Shown in pieces: positions 24,183-35,270 of a DNA stretch of 64,000 nt; position 1 is the stretch's first letter, and each line of letters begins with the position of its first letter. This DNA is from Myripristis murdjan. Lineage: Eukaryota; Chordata; Actinopteri; Holocentriformes; Holocentridae. The notes under the pieces were generated by a model, which ran no database searches, was not told the origin of the DNA, and saw only the letters and a program-made list of their open reading frames with translations. Made by a program: the position numbers and the translations under genes. The stretch lies in assembly GCF_902150065.1 (NCBI RefSeq), contig NC_043986.1, positions 9,519,390 to 9,583,389 on the forward strand, written 5' to 3'.

Positions 24183-27100
24183 ATGTGCTGTGCTGCGTTT
24201 CTGTCCTTGGGCTGGCTCATGCTGGTGTTGGCTGAGGGTAAACTGGACTACATTTCCAAGGGAGAAGGATTACAGCTACAGGGTGACTTCTCCATCGCCG
24301 GGCTCTTTCCTCTCCATTACACAGATGCCCCGACCTCCGGTATGCCTGCCTTGGGATCCTGTAGCAAGTAAGTACATTTGACTTTTCATTTTCATCTCCA
24401 GTGACAAAATGCATCTCGCTTGTCGTCTGGTTTTAAAACAACTTACTCATTCTTAGGCCTGGATGAAATGGACAAAATCAAATATCACAATATCTTGGAC
24501 TATATACCTTGATTCATATCGTGACAATATTGTAGGGATGACTGTTGGTACTTTCATAAGGTATTTAAACACAAGAAATTTCCAATAAATGGTCATTTGT
24601 AATGTGGATATGATGGCCAAGCAGAACAGCTGGAACAGTCAAAAATTGCATCACTTTACTGTAATACAGCCTTTAAAACCAGGAAAAGACAACACTCACA
24701 TTATATCACAATATTACCACATCCAAAATCACAAAAAAAATGTAGTTTCATATCACACTATCAAAATAAAATTGATGTATTGTTGTGCATTTTATCTTTA
24801 TTTATTTTTTAACTATATCTTATTTAGAGGCAGACAAAACAAACATGGTTACCACCTTATGCAAGCCATGAGATTTGCTGTGGAAGAAATCAACAACGGC
24901 AGTGGAAGTCAGCCTCTCTTGCCAGGAGTGGAGCTGGGCTACCAGATCTACGACATCTGCTCGGTGCCGGCCAGCGTCCTGGCCACCCTGGACCTGCTGG
25001 ACCAGCAGCAGCAGCAGCAGCAGGGAGCGTCTGCGGCCGGGACGGAGGGAGACATGAGCCCAGTGTCCAGCTCCAGCCTGGGGCAAAGGGCGGTGGCTGT
25101 CATCGGGCCGGACAGCAGCAGCAAATCATTCACTCCTGCTGCGTTGCTAGGAGCCTATCTGGTGCCACAAGTAAGACCAAAAGTGACAGCTGATTTCTTC
25201 GTCGCTTTGAAATTCGATGCCTTGTATATGAGTATGGAAATGAAAAACATACTGTATTTCAGTTCAATTCAGCTTCTTGCCAAAAACAGTTATTATTGTG
25301 TAATTTAATCTGTCAACTTTGATTCGTAGCGTTACGTCTCATTTTTTTTATGGGTATCTGGGCAAAATTATTTCTATTTTATTCAGATTTTTCTATGCTG
25401 ACAGAGCAGAGCCTCTCATTTCCTTCAAATTCTCCTTTTTATTCTCCTGACACTTTTCCTTTTATACATTTTCCTTGCTTTCTTTTTTCTCTCCTGTCAC
25501 AGTTTTCTAGGACGTATCTTTGAGTTACACAGATTTTAACAGAGTCATTCCTCGTGTGCTCTCTGGTAAAATTTTAGATCTCTTATGAAGCATCAAATGA
25601 GATGCTGAGCAACAAGTTCCTCTACCCGTCCTTCTTCCGCACTATTCCAAGTGACAAGAACCAGGTGACGGCCATGATCCAGCTCCTGGTTCGCTTCAAG
25701 TGGACGTGGATCGCCCTCTTGGGCAGTGACAACTCCTACGGCCTGCAGGGGATGCAGAGCCTGTCCCAGCAAGCGGTGCACCACGACATCTGCATCGCCT
25801 ACCAAGGGGTCATCCCCAAACTCACGGAGGACACCGTCCAGGTTATGAGGAACATGGTGGAAAACATTCTGACCACCAATGTAAACACCATCGTTGTTTT
25901 CTCCAGCAAGTCAAAACTCAGCGGCTTCTTCCCGTATGTGGTTGAACGGAACGTGACAGGTAAGGTGTGGATCGGGACGGAGGACTGGTCAGTGGCTTCT
26001 CTCATATCAGGGATACCTGGCATCCACACCATTGGCACTGTCCTGGGTGTGTCCGTCAAATATGCAGCCATACCTGGTTTTGAGGACTTTGAGAGAAAAT
26101 CACTTGAAATTTTAGAGCAAGATAGCGGACCAAATTTGCAGGAATCCTCAAATGGGACCACGGGTGCTTCCTGTCTGCAAAGCGCCGATCTTTACAGCTT
26201 TGCAAAGAACAGCTACTCTTTGGAGAAGTATGATATCACCTCCTCTTTCAATGTGTACAAGGCGGTGTATGCTGTGGCTCATGCCCTGCACCATGCGCTT
26301 GAGTGTGACTCTGGAAAATGCCAGAAGAGGACGATACATCCCTGGCAGGTGAGCACATATCATACAAAAACCATTAAAGCCTAACTGTTGACTTTAAAAA
26401 TGGATCTCTCTCATACTTTTTAAATTAATATAGGTTCTTACCGTCCCATAGAAGAAACAGACAATAATATATTTCTAAGGGTTTGATCTTAAATCTACTT
26501 CCATTTACTTGCTTTTTCAACTGGTCAGTAATGGAGAATGGTGCTACGAGCATTGCAAAACATTTTCAGCTTCACTCTCAGGGAAAAAGAGCAAATGACA
26601 AAGCAGCATTATTACTACAGCATTTTACATCCTGATATATTACAACTTAAAATTTCATATGGATCCTGCTCTGATTATTTAGCAACTATTATTCACATCA
26701 ATGACAGACCACCATAACTCAGCAGGGGTGAGGTTGACTGGACTTGTGATTTATCTAGTATTAAGTCTACTCATCTTGTTGCACTTCCTCCTGTTCGCCA
26801 CTAGAGGGTAATAGAGATTGTATCTTATGCCCCTTTAAAAGAGGACAAGGTATTTTAGTGACTGAAAAAAAATCTCTCCACGCCATCCTTTGTTACACGT
26901 ACATATATTTCCTTTTTTTCCCCCATTCCCTCAGCTCCTGCCGTTGCTTAAGCAGGTGAGATTCACCCTCGGGAACACATCTGTGTACTTTGACAGTAAC
27001 GGAGACCCGCCCACAGGATACGACATCGTGACCTGGGTTTGGAGGGGGACAGACTGGTCTCTCAGGGTGGTCGGCTCCTTCAGTCCAGATCCCACCGAGC

Positions 27101-30015
27101 TCACACTCGATGCTGCTCTGATTAAGTGGCCAGACGCTTCAAAATCAGTAAGACAGACTTATTTTAGTGAGGTGTTGGTACTTCATTCTGTACGCAAAAC
27201 TGATGCACTTTGAGATCTCAGGTCACATAGGAAAGGAAATACTTTGGATTAAATCATCAACTTTAACCTTCTTTCAGTGTCAAGCTCAATGAAAGTAGCT
27301 AAACTCCTCATATTTGCACCGATAGTACAGTAATCTGATTATTGCAGTGTTAAGTAAGCAATTAATTACATTTACAACATTTGCAACAAAAAAAGAAAGA
27401 AAGAAAAGAAAAGAAAAGAAAAGAAAAGAAAAGAAAAGAAAAGAAAAAAACATTGTAGGGCTGCAGATACATTTCAAGCATTAGACTGCCTGATGGGAAT
27501 ACATTGAAAGATGCTACCAAAATTTTGCACATCTAGAATTAATGTTTGATTCTGATGACATAGCATATCTCCAAACAAATGTCCCTCTGTAACTGGAATA
27601 AATTAGTTTGTCGAACTGGCTATTTAATGACTTCTGTTAGCAAAATAATCCAGAAGTAATTGACAACAAGCAGACTCATAACTGAGTTTGGACATTCCAG
27701 TGGATTAGGTTGCTGATTGCAGTCCTGTGCAGTTAATCATTAATCCATAATCTGTAACTAATCTCAGTGGGAAAGTAACCTTGTCCAACCCTGTCGGACC
27801 CATCTAGGTGCCGCTGTCCATCTGCTCTCCAGATTGCCCTGCAGGCCACAGGAAGCTGCAGACTGGGCAGCACAAATGCTGCTTCGAGTGCTTGGCGTGC
27901 CCTGCTGCCACGTTCCTCAACAAAAGTGGTGAGATGAAGACACACAGTTAGATTTATAAGACAACACAAAAAATACACTGTATAAGACAAAAAAATACAG
28001 TCTGCATCACAAAGTAAACCAAATGATGAAAACTATATATATTTTATGTTCTAAATCTAACTGTGTGTACATGTGTACCATATGGAAGACTTCAAATTGA
28101 ATCTATTGGACTTTATGACCAACAGCTGAGCATTTGTGTTAAAGAATATTGCATGAACCTAAGTTTGCAAAAACAAAAACCTTTGAGCATTACAACTTTT
28201 TTTTTTTTTTTCATTTGCCCTGTGATGGACTGGCAATGTGTCCCAGTGAATGCAGAGATAGGCTCTAGCACCTCTCGGGCTTAATTAGGATAAGCAGCTT
28301 GGAAAAAGAATGGATGAATGAAAGATTTTTTTTGGCACCTAACTCTAACCCTAACCCTAGCAGATTTCCTGTGAGTGTGGTGATTTTCTCTGAGATTAAG
28401 ACATACAAATACAACCAAGAAGACCACTTAATTTCTGTTGTCCAGACACATTTCCTGCATGTGGGACGGTAGCTGAAAGACAGATTAAGAAAAATACTAC
28501 AGAGCCTCATTTCGGGGCACAAGTATTTAGATAGATTAAGACAACATAAAGTATATTAATAGCACAATTCAAAAATGATTAGTCCCACCACACTCTGATG
28601 TAAACTACTGCTTATAAACCAAATTTGTGTTTGCATGGGAATTAGCCAATTTATCAAGGTCTAACTCTTAAACCACTTAGTGTCCCCATTAATTTTGTTA
28701 GTTGAAAGTTATTTGGAAAAGATAAGTTTTGAACAACATGATCCATACAAATACAGCACGAGTTGTTGTGTATAAAGTTGGCCAGCAGGTGGAGCAGGGT
28801 GTTCATATATCCTGAGGCCAGAGCCCAAAGAGGCTCACTGCCCAAGAATCAAGTTCGAGAATCCCTTCTTAAAAATGGGTAGCTGAGTCTAATAACATGA
28901 AATTCATGCATTAGCTCAGCTCAGACAGGAGGTGTTGCTTGTTTTAGCCTTTAGAGGACGATAAAACTTTGGGTGAACTCAAAATTGTTAAAACAACATC
29001 TCATGGGACAGAATCAACTTTTTTTTTTATCTCCCAATATCTTCTCTAAACAAGCTCTGCCACCATGCTCTGTTGTTCCTCCTCCTCAGGATACACCTCC
29101 TGCCAGCCGTGTCCAGAGGAGAAGTGGGCTCCCCCTGTCAGCGAGCAGTGTCTGAACAGGACCGTCCTGTTGCTGCCCTGGGACGCCCCCCTCGCCGTGG
29201 CTCTGCTCCTCCTCCTGGCCCTGTGTCTCCTCATGACCTCCGGCTGCGCTCTGATCCTGCTGCTCAACCTGAACACCCCAGTGGCCAAATCAGCCGGCGG
29301 GCGCACCTGCCTCCTGATGCTGGCAGCCCTGACCGCTGCTGCTGCTAGCTCTTTGTGCCATTTTGGCCAGCCGTCCGGGCCAGCCTGCATCCTCAAACAC
29401 CCTCTGTTTATCTTCAGCTTCAGTGTGTGCCTGGCTTGTATAACCGTGCGCTCCTTCCAGGTCGTCTGCATTTTTAAGCTGGCGTCAAAGCTGCCACAGG
29501 CTTATGACACATGGGCCAAGAACCACGGGCCGGAGTTCACTATTTTCCTGGTGTCCGTCACCATCTTGTTCATCTCTGTGGTGCGTGTGGCCTTGAACCC
29601 CCCTCAGCCGTCGCAGGATCTTGGCTTCTACCACGACAGCATTGTGCTGGAGTGCAGCAACACCCTCTCCCCTGGCGCAGGGCTCGAGCTCGTTTACGTC
29701 TCGCTGCTCACCATGCTCTGCTTCTCTTTCAGCTACATGGGCAAAGACCTGCCAGCCAACTACAACGAGGCCAAGTGTGTCACCTTCAGCCTCATGGTCT
29801 ACATGATCTCCTGGATGAGCTTCTTCACCGTCTACCTCATTAGCAGAGGCCCGTTCACCACCGCCGCGCATGTGCTGGCCATTCTGTCCAGCGTTCTGGC
29901 CTTTCTCGGCGGCTACTTTCTGCCCAAGGTTTATATTATTGTCCTAAAACCGCAGATGAACACAACAGCCCATTTCCAAAACTGTATTCAAATGTACACC
30001 ATGAGCAAACAATAA
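24183..30015 (+). CDS. tas1r1: Taste receptor type 1 (T1R1-like), class C GPCR, complete
   Basis: Class C G-protein-coupled receptor subunit; T1R1 pairs with T1R3 as the amino acid (umami) receptor of taste cells. Six exons: 24183-24367, 24828-25170, 25578-26348, 26935-27147, 27808-27928 and 29090-30015; 852 aa, phases consistent, the usual T1R layout. A hydrophobic signal peptide covers residues 1-18. The Venus flytrap domain runs to about 500 (HGYHLMQAMRFAVEEINN, AVIGPDSS, PSFFRTIPSDKNQV, YAVAHALHHAL). The Cys-rich domain is at 505-560 (CSPDCPAGH, HKCCFEC, CQPCPEEKWAP) and seven TM helices follow (SAGGRTCLLML, ACITVRSFQ, NYNEAKCVTFSL, GGYFLPK). FLNKS and the EEKWAP and NYNEAKCVTFSL segments resemble T1R1 more than T1R2 or T1R3, though some stretches (GSDNSYGLQG) recall T1R3. 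A seven-Gln run sits in the ligand-binding domain. The ATG at 24183 was chosen because it opens the signal peptide. Confidence 0.85.
25003..25023 (+). repeat. (CAG)7 coding repeat in the T1R gene
   Basis: Seven consecutive CAG codons encode a poly-Gln run directly after LDLLD in the ligand-binding domain. They are followed by a low-complexity Gly/Ala/Ser loop before AVIGPDSS. Confidence 0.95.
27391..27447 (+). repeat. (AAAAG)n microsatellite
   Basis: Pure AAAAG units form a purine-only tract in the intron between 27147 and 27808 of the T1R gene. Confidence 0.9.
28215..28320 (+). repeat. LINE/SINE-type 3' tail fragment
   Basis: Reads CCTGTGATGGACTGGCAATG, GATAGGCTCTAGCACC, GGATAAGCAGCTTGG and GGATGAATGAA. 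This order is the familiar 3' tail of a very common teleost non-LTR family (ending GATGGATGGAT in intact copies). Short and diverged; intronic. Confidence 0.6.
28340..28360 (+). repeat. Short telomere-like repeat
   Basis: CTAACTCTAACCCTAACCCTA is about three and a half units of the vertebrate telomeric CCCTAA repeat, next to the LINE-tail fragment in a T1R intron. Confidence 0.6.
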
Positions 30016-30854
30016 AAGAAATTTTAGTGGAAACATTTCATTTGATTAATAGATAAAAGTCATATATAGCCACAGAGTCCCTAAGAAACACTGTAATGTC
30101 AATGGGAAGATGAGAGCAAATTTGACCTAAATAAATAATTAACAAAGTGCTATTATATCAATCACAGTAGTAAAATTCCTTTTTTGTCTGTCCTCTTAGA
30201 AAGAGGTCAGATGTCGGGCTCAGATGTGAGCTGCTTGAACCTCGATCTTCTAGCAGAAGGAAAGTGTAACAACTAAGATATTTGCTGTGTAATAAAAATG
30301 AACTTTTCCAATCTGTCATCCTTTGGTAATTTCAGCATGCACACATTAACACAAACAAAAGAGGCTTTTTTTTTTTTTTACTACAGTGTAGATAATGGGT
30401 GGATAATAATAAAAAGTTAAAAAAAAAAAAAATCTCAAGAAAAGTTGCTTTGATGACAGAGGTATCTTTAAAATACACTTTCAAGATTTTAATATGAGAT
30501 TAAATGGCTTGTAAAACATTTTTTTTGTGTCGCCGGGATGCCAGTGTGAGATTCCATAACAAGTGGCAGATGGTGACCACCGAGGTCACCAAAAAAAAAA
30601 AAAAAAAGGTTCTTAATTGTGGCATGACGTAATATCTCTTCATCACATATCAAATAAATGTGGAATTCACTGGCAACACACACACACACACACACACACG
30701 CTCACGCACACACTCATTCAGTCACACACGCACACACCCAGTCACACAGAGTTGCTGTTGGCTGTTGTTTGAGGCGAGGGATGAAAGGGCCTTTTGTGGT
30801 TGGGAGGTCACCCCTATTGACCGGTAGATGTGTGAGTAGGGTCCGAGCCTGGCT

Positions 30855-30913
30855 TTCCCACAGTCTCTCTGTCCACTCACAGCTTAATACCCTCCGCCAA
30901 CAACAGAAGTGTG
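30855..30913 (+). promoter_or_regulatory. Composite CSL + ACAA-GAAGTGTG block 1
   Basis: TTCCCACA (CSL/RBPJ consensus, reverse orientation) at 30855-30862 is followed after 45 bp (start to start) by ACAACAGAAGTGTG at 30900-30913. The same pairing occurs at 37917-37970 and 42347-42399. Inferred to be a shared enhancer element of the her block. Confidence 0.5.
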
Positions 30914-32065
30914 CCATGGGTGAGCAAGCGGGAGTTTTACTGCCGTGACCCCGAGACACACAATGAGGGCCAGCGGGAAGATTTCAGTCAGGAGTTTTCA
31001 TTTCAGAAAGCTAACATGCATCCGTATATCAGAACATGAAACTGAATCCTGCAAAATGCAAACACCTCAACCAGCTGTATCTCTTTCCCTCTGTGGCGGG
31101 AAGTAAGCTTAGCTCTGCCGGAGAAGCCCAAAGATAATAAAAAGAAAATGCACATTTAAACACCAAATCACAATAACAGGGCAGGGAGGGTACAAGACAC
31201 CAGAGATTTCCAGCTCAAAAAAAAAAAATGACATAATTGGTGAAAACACACTTCAAAAGACAATCTTGGAATCCTCAAGATGCAAAAGATTATCAAAAAA
31301 TTGGTGCAGCGTAGAATAATATTCACGAAATGATTCTTTTCCACATCCTTTTCTACTCTTTCTGGTTTCATGTGGTGAATTAAAGAACACTTTGACTTCA
31401 GCAAAGGGCCATCTAGAGGCTGTTAATGTCACATGAGCAGCTGCAGGTACAGCAGGCTGGATTACGTTCCTAATAACCTCAATGACATTCCATAATCAGC
31501 TTTGATTTTCATGTCAATAATCACAACATTTGTAGTCTGGGTCAGGTTTTTCTAACGGTGATCATCTCATTTTAGAGTGAAACTCTCGCTCTTTTAAATA
31601 TATCAAAATACATATTAAGATTTGAGCAGATCAAAAAGAGGATCTGAATGGTAAAATGGGCCAACATCTGAAATATCCTTATTATTTAAAATGGAGTCAA
31701 AGGAATATCTATCAAATAATGAAATGTATGAGTTTATGAGTAATAATACGTTTGCTATGGGGAATCAAATCTCTAAGAAAATCATTCTCAGGTATTAATG
31801 ACTTTTCCCCGGACACAAATGCCAAATGAAATCCTCTCTCTAAATATTTCCCTGGGTCACATCAGGAGCCGCGCCCTGCGTCCCTGGTTTAGCTGGAGAG
31901 GGTGAGATAAGGAAAAATCACTAATTAGAGATCGACGGGATATCATTCCCAGTCTGATAAACATCTTGAAACTGGTTTTTATCTGTACTGGTCAGCCTGC
32001 GTCCAGTTCACCTCTGAGTTATTGATGTGTTTGTCATTGTTGTGCTGAGTGTCCCACTGCTCTCA

Positions 32066-32206
32066 GAGTGTGGGAACCCCAGCCTCGCCTGAGCCACATG
32101 GCTTTGTTATGCTAATCTCTCGCTATAAAATGGGGAGCAGCTCCTCCACTGAGATCAGAGCTGACACTGTAGCCCACAAGGAGCTGCTCACTTCATCTGC
32201 ACAGAC
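32066..32206 (+). promoter_or_regulatory. Core promoter of her gene 1: CSL, SOX-POU, TATA
   Basis: In order: TGTGGGAA at 32069-32076 (CSL/RBPJ site, the DNA-binding end of Notch signalling), CTTTGTTATGCTAAT at 32102-32116 (SOX-POU composite; the classical form differs by one base), and TATAAAA at 32124-32130, all within 140 bp of the ATG. The first intron also holds a perfect octamer ATGCAAAT at 32348-32355. The same sites are present upstream of the inverted copy. Confidence 0.75.
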
Positions 32207-32773
32207 ATGGCTCCCTGCTCCACCAACTACTCCTCTGGTCACCACATCAGGATCTCTGACAGAGACAACATCAAAGTGAGTATTGAGTGGCACTTCACTG
32301 TAAATATATGACCACATTTGTGCACTGGAGATTAGAATCCTGAGCTTATGCAAATGTCCTCTCTTCTCCAGTTAAGGAAACCCATTGTGGAGAAAATGCG
32401 CAGAGATCGCATCAACAGCTGCATCGAGCAGCTCAAGATCATCCTGGAGAAGGAGTTCCACAAGCAGGAGCCCAACACCAAGCTGGAGAAAGCCGACATC
32501 CTGGAGATGACGGTGAGCTTCCTGAGGCAGCAGCTGCAGCCGGGCCTCTCTCACAGGGACTACAGCCGGGGCTCCTCTCACTGCTGGAGGGACTCTCTGC
32601 AGCTCCTCTCCGTCGGCTCCAGCTCAGATTCCTCTGTGGCTCCTCTGCAGGGCCTCCAGCAGCAGCTCGGCCAGGCCCAGACAGCCAGCGGCTCCTCCCC
32701 ATTGTGCTCCACCGTCAGGCCCACCACGCTGCAGGACAGCAGCAGCACAGGCCCAGTGTGGAGGCCTTGGTAG
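32207..32773 (+). CDS. Her/Hes5-type bHLH-WRPW repressor, copy 1 of inverted pair
   Basis: Notch-pathway transcriptional repressor of the Hairy/E(spl) family. Two exons, 32207-32275 and 32372-32773; 156 aa. The protein starts MAPCSTNYSSGHH. The bHLH follows at residues 24-79, with the family proline and basic stretch in LRKPIVEKMRRDRINSCIEQ and helix 2 in KLEKADILEMTVSFL. A short Orange-like segment (CWRDSLQLLS) and a Ser/Gln-rich tail lead to the terminal WRPW, which binds Groucho/TLE. The single intron falls just before the bHLH; the second intron seen in mammalian Hes5 within the bHLH-coding part is absent. The sequence is of the Hes5/Her4/Her15 class, and the paired arrangement recalls zebrafish her15.1 and her15.2, but I do not assign the symbol. 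Candidate poly(A) signals are at 33311 and 33364. Confidence 0.9.
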
Positions 32774-33430
32774 AGACTCTGACACTGAGATCCTCCAAAC
32801 CCTGAGGGGAACAACACTCACCCTCACCTCGTAGGAAATATACATTTCCAACCTGCTCAATAATCATTTCTTATTGAGTGTTTTCATTGTTTTGTCATAT
32901 TGATGAGAAGATATGTCTTGTATCCTCTTAATTAAGAGGGTACACTGGACATCATTCACTATTATCTAAAGATCTCACATTGAGAGTTATTATCTGTGTT
33001 CTGTACCATTATATGTTACACTAACTATGTTGGTACTGAAAAATGTATTCATTGTGTGAAGCTGCTTGAAACTGTGAAGTGAGTTTATAGATTTTTGTCA
33101 CGTTTTATTGACATGTATTGACCATGTCTGTTGTGGCTGATTTGCCTTTACAAGGGAAGGAAGTATCTGTGGCCTGTTGGTGTAAGCTGTGTGTTGTATA
33201 CACACAACTTCACTTAATGAATGCCATTTGTTTAAAAAAACAAAAAAAAACAAAAAAAAAAACACACTGTTCCCATAATATAAAGTGATATTTTGGTCAC
33301 ATTAGTAGTTAATAAAAATCTATTTTGACCTTTCACCAGAGGTTGTGTGACTCGTACATACACAATAAATTAGTGATGAATAATGAATTAGTTTCATTAG
33401 CCAGGTAAACTGTGAACTGTATATATAACA

Positions 33431-33432
<2 letters not shown>

Positions 33433-33498
<66 letters not shown>
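33433..33498. repeat. (GT)33 microsatellite
   Basis: Uninterrupted GT dinucleotides over 66 bp, a potential Z-DNA former, between the two convergent her genes. Confidence 0.95.
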
Positions 33499-33502
<4 letters not shown>

Positions 33503-33526
33503 AATGCAACTATAATAAAGAATAAG

Positions 33527-33578
33527 TTTATTCTCTTATGTGACTGCAAAATAAGAAGCAGTCACATAAGAGAATAAA
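33527..33578. repeat. Perfect hairpin, 21-bp arms
   Basis: Arms 33527-33547 and 33558-33578 are exact reverse complements with a 10-nt A-rich loop. GT runs lie on both sides. No homology to a known microRNA is claimed. Confidence 0.85.
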
Positions 33579-34561
33579 TAAGGTAAAATATCAAGTGTGT
33601 GTGTGTGTGTAAAAGGTCATGTGATGCTTGGTCCAGGAAGTGCCAGCCATTTGGGCAATTTTTGATTCATACACAATATACTGTGAATATCATTCATGTT
33701 TATATATTAGAATTCCAATCCAGACTTTTTCTGCTGTAATTCAGATCTTATTGAACCTTGAATATGTTGTCACTTATTCACATTATTATTGTTACTACTG
33801 CTAAGGTCAAAATATTCTAATATCAAATTGTTCAAATATTCAAATTTAAATATCAATTGGCTTTTCTGAAGCTCTATAACGCTATAATTAAGTCTCTGTA
33901 ATCATGTAGAAATACAGGAGTCAGTGGGATGTTTTTAATGATTGTATCTTTTATTGGTAATTGTCATACAAATGTTACAAATGAGTTTTAAGAGCATAAA
34001 TGTGATAGCAACACAGCAATAACAACATCCTGTTACAACAATGTGAACATGATCATCCATTTACACACACACACACACACCCACCCACATGAACTCAAAC
34101 ACACACACACACACACACAAGCAATCATCCATAACTTTAAACAGGTGACATAGATTATTCTACACAGAAGAGAAATATTCTCAAAAGCAGCTGTCAGTAA
34201 AACACAGTATTGCAGATACTGTTACATCAAGCAATCCCAAGATGAACTCCACTGGAGTAAGCAATCATTTCTCAATAGCTCCAAGATTTCACAAAAAGAT
34301 CATCAAGTCAACCATCAAAGTTGAGTTCCAGTTCTTCAGGGCAAAGGAGAAGCAAACAATCAGATGTGATTCAACGTCGCAGCACGACAATCTTCAAATA
34401 AAAGTGAGAGCCTTCAATTTCAACATTGCTACTTGTCCATCAATGTGATGAGACAATAAGGAAACCCACCATGAACGAGCAGGTTGGAAATGTATATTTC
34501 CTACAAGATGAGGGTGAGTGTTGTTCCCCTCAGGGTTTGGAGGATCTGAGTGTCAGAGTCT

Positions 34562-35130
34562 CTACCAAGGCCTCCACACTGGGCCTGTGCTGCTGCTGTC
34601 CTGCAGCGTGGTGGGCCTGACGGAGGAGCACACTGGGGAGGAGCCGCTGGCTGTCTGGGCCTGGCCGAGCTGCTGCTGGAGGCCCTGCAGAGGAGCCACG
34701 GAGGAGTCTGAGCTGGAGCCGACGGAGAGGAGCTGCAGAGAGTCCCTCCAGCAGTGAGAGGAGCCCCGGCTGTAGTCCCTGTGAGAGAGGCCCGGCTGCA
34801 GCTGCTGCCTCAGGAAGCTCACCGTCATCTCCAGGATGTCGGCTTTCTCCAGCTTGGTGTTGGGCTCCTGCTTGTGGAACTCCTTCTCCAGGATGATCTT
34901 GAGCTGCTCGATGCAGCTGTTGATGCGATCTCTGCGCATTTTCTCCACAATGGGTTTCCTTAACTGGAGAAGAGAGGACATTTGCATTTAGGCTCAGGAT
35001 TCTAATCTCCAGTGCACAAATGTGGTCATATATTTACAGTGAAGTGCCACTCAATACTCACTTTGATGTTGTCTCTGTCAGGGATCCTGATATGGTGACC
35101 AGAGGAGTAGTTGGTGGAGCAGGGAGCCAT
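34562..35130 (-). CDS. Her/Hes5-type bHLH-WRPW repressor, copy 2 of inverted pair
   Basis: Mirror-image partner of the gene at 32207-32773, converging on it tail to tail. Exon 1 is 35062-35130 (ATG at 35130), exon 2 is 34562-34963; 156 aa, the same length as copy 1. The bHLH is identical in LRKPIVEKMRRDRINSCIEQ and KLEKADILEMTVSFL, and the end is WRPW. Differences from copy 1 are limited to a few residues in the N-terminal leader and the C-terminal tail. Intron length and sequence are nearly the same, including the ATGCAAAT octamer. Such similarity of coding and non-coding parts means a recent duplication or continuing gene conversion between the arms. Function and regulation should be shared with copy 1, apart from a base change in the TATA region. 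Confidence 0.9.
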
Positions 35131-35270
35131 GTCTGTGCAGATGAAGTGAGCAGCTCCTTGTGGGCTACAGTGTCAGCTCTGATCTCAGTGGAGGAGCTGC
35201 TCCCCATATTATAGCGAGAGATTAGCATAACAAAGCCATGTGGCTCAGGCGAGGCTGGGGTTCCCACACT
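35131..35270 (-). promoter_or_regulatory. Core promoter of her gene 2: TATA-like, SOX-POU, CSL
   Basis: Minus-strand order from distal to proximal: TGTGGGAA (35268-35261), CTTTGTTATGCTAAT (35235-35221) and a TATAATA-type box near 35207-35213. Spacing matches copy 1. Copy 1 has TATAAAA where this has TATAATA, the clearest promoter difference between the twins. Confidence 0.75.

Larger units (their letters stand above)
30016..32206. other. Intergenic region tas1r1 to first her gene
   Basis: Starts with the T1R 3' UTR; AATAAA signals occur at 30011-30016 (overlapping the stop codon) and near 30291. A (CA)n tract lies at 30677-30700, a CSL/SOX-like block at 30855-30913, and the her promoter from about 32060. 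No gene was recognised. Confidence 0.6.
32774..34561. other. Spacer between the two her genes
   Basis: Contains both 3' UTRs, a (GT)33 tract at 33433-33498, a perfect hairpin at 33527-33578, a second short GT run near 33596-33610, and (CA)n tracts at 34062-34120. No ORF of note. Confidence 0.7.

Noticed and set aside
29485-29871. 128-codon minus-strand frame
   Set aside because: Antisense of the GC-rich T1R transmembrane exon.
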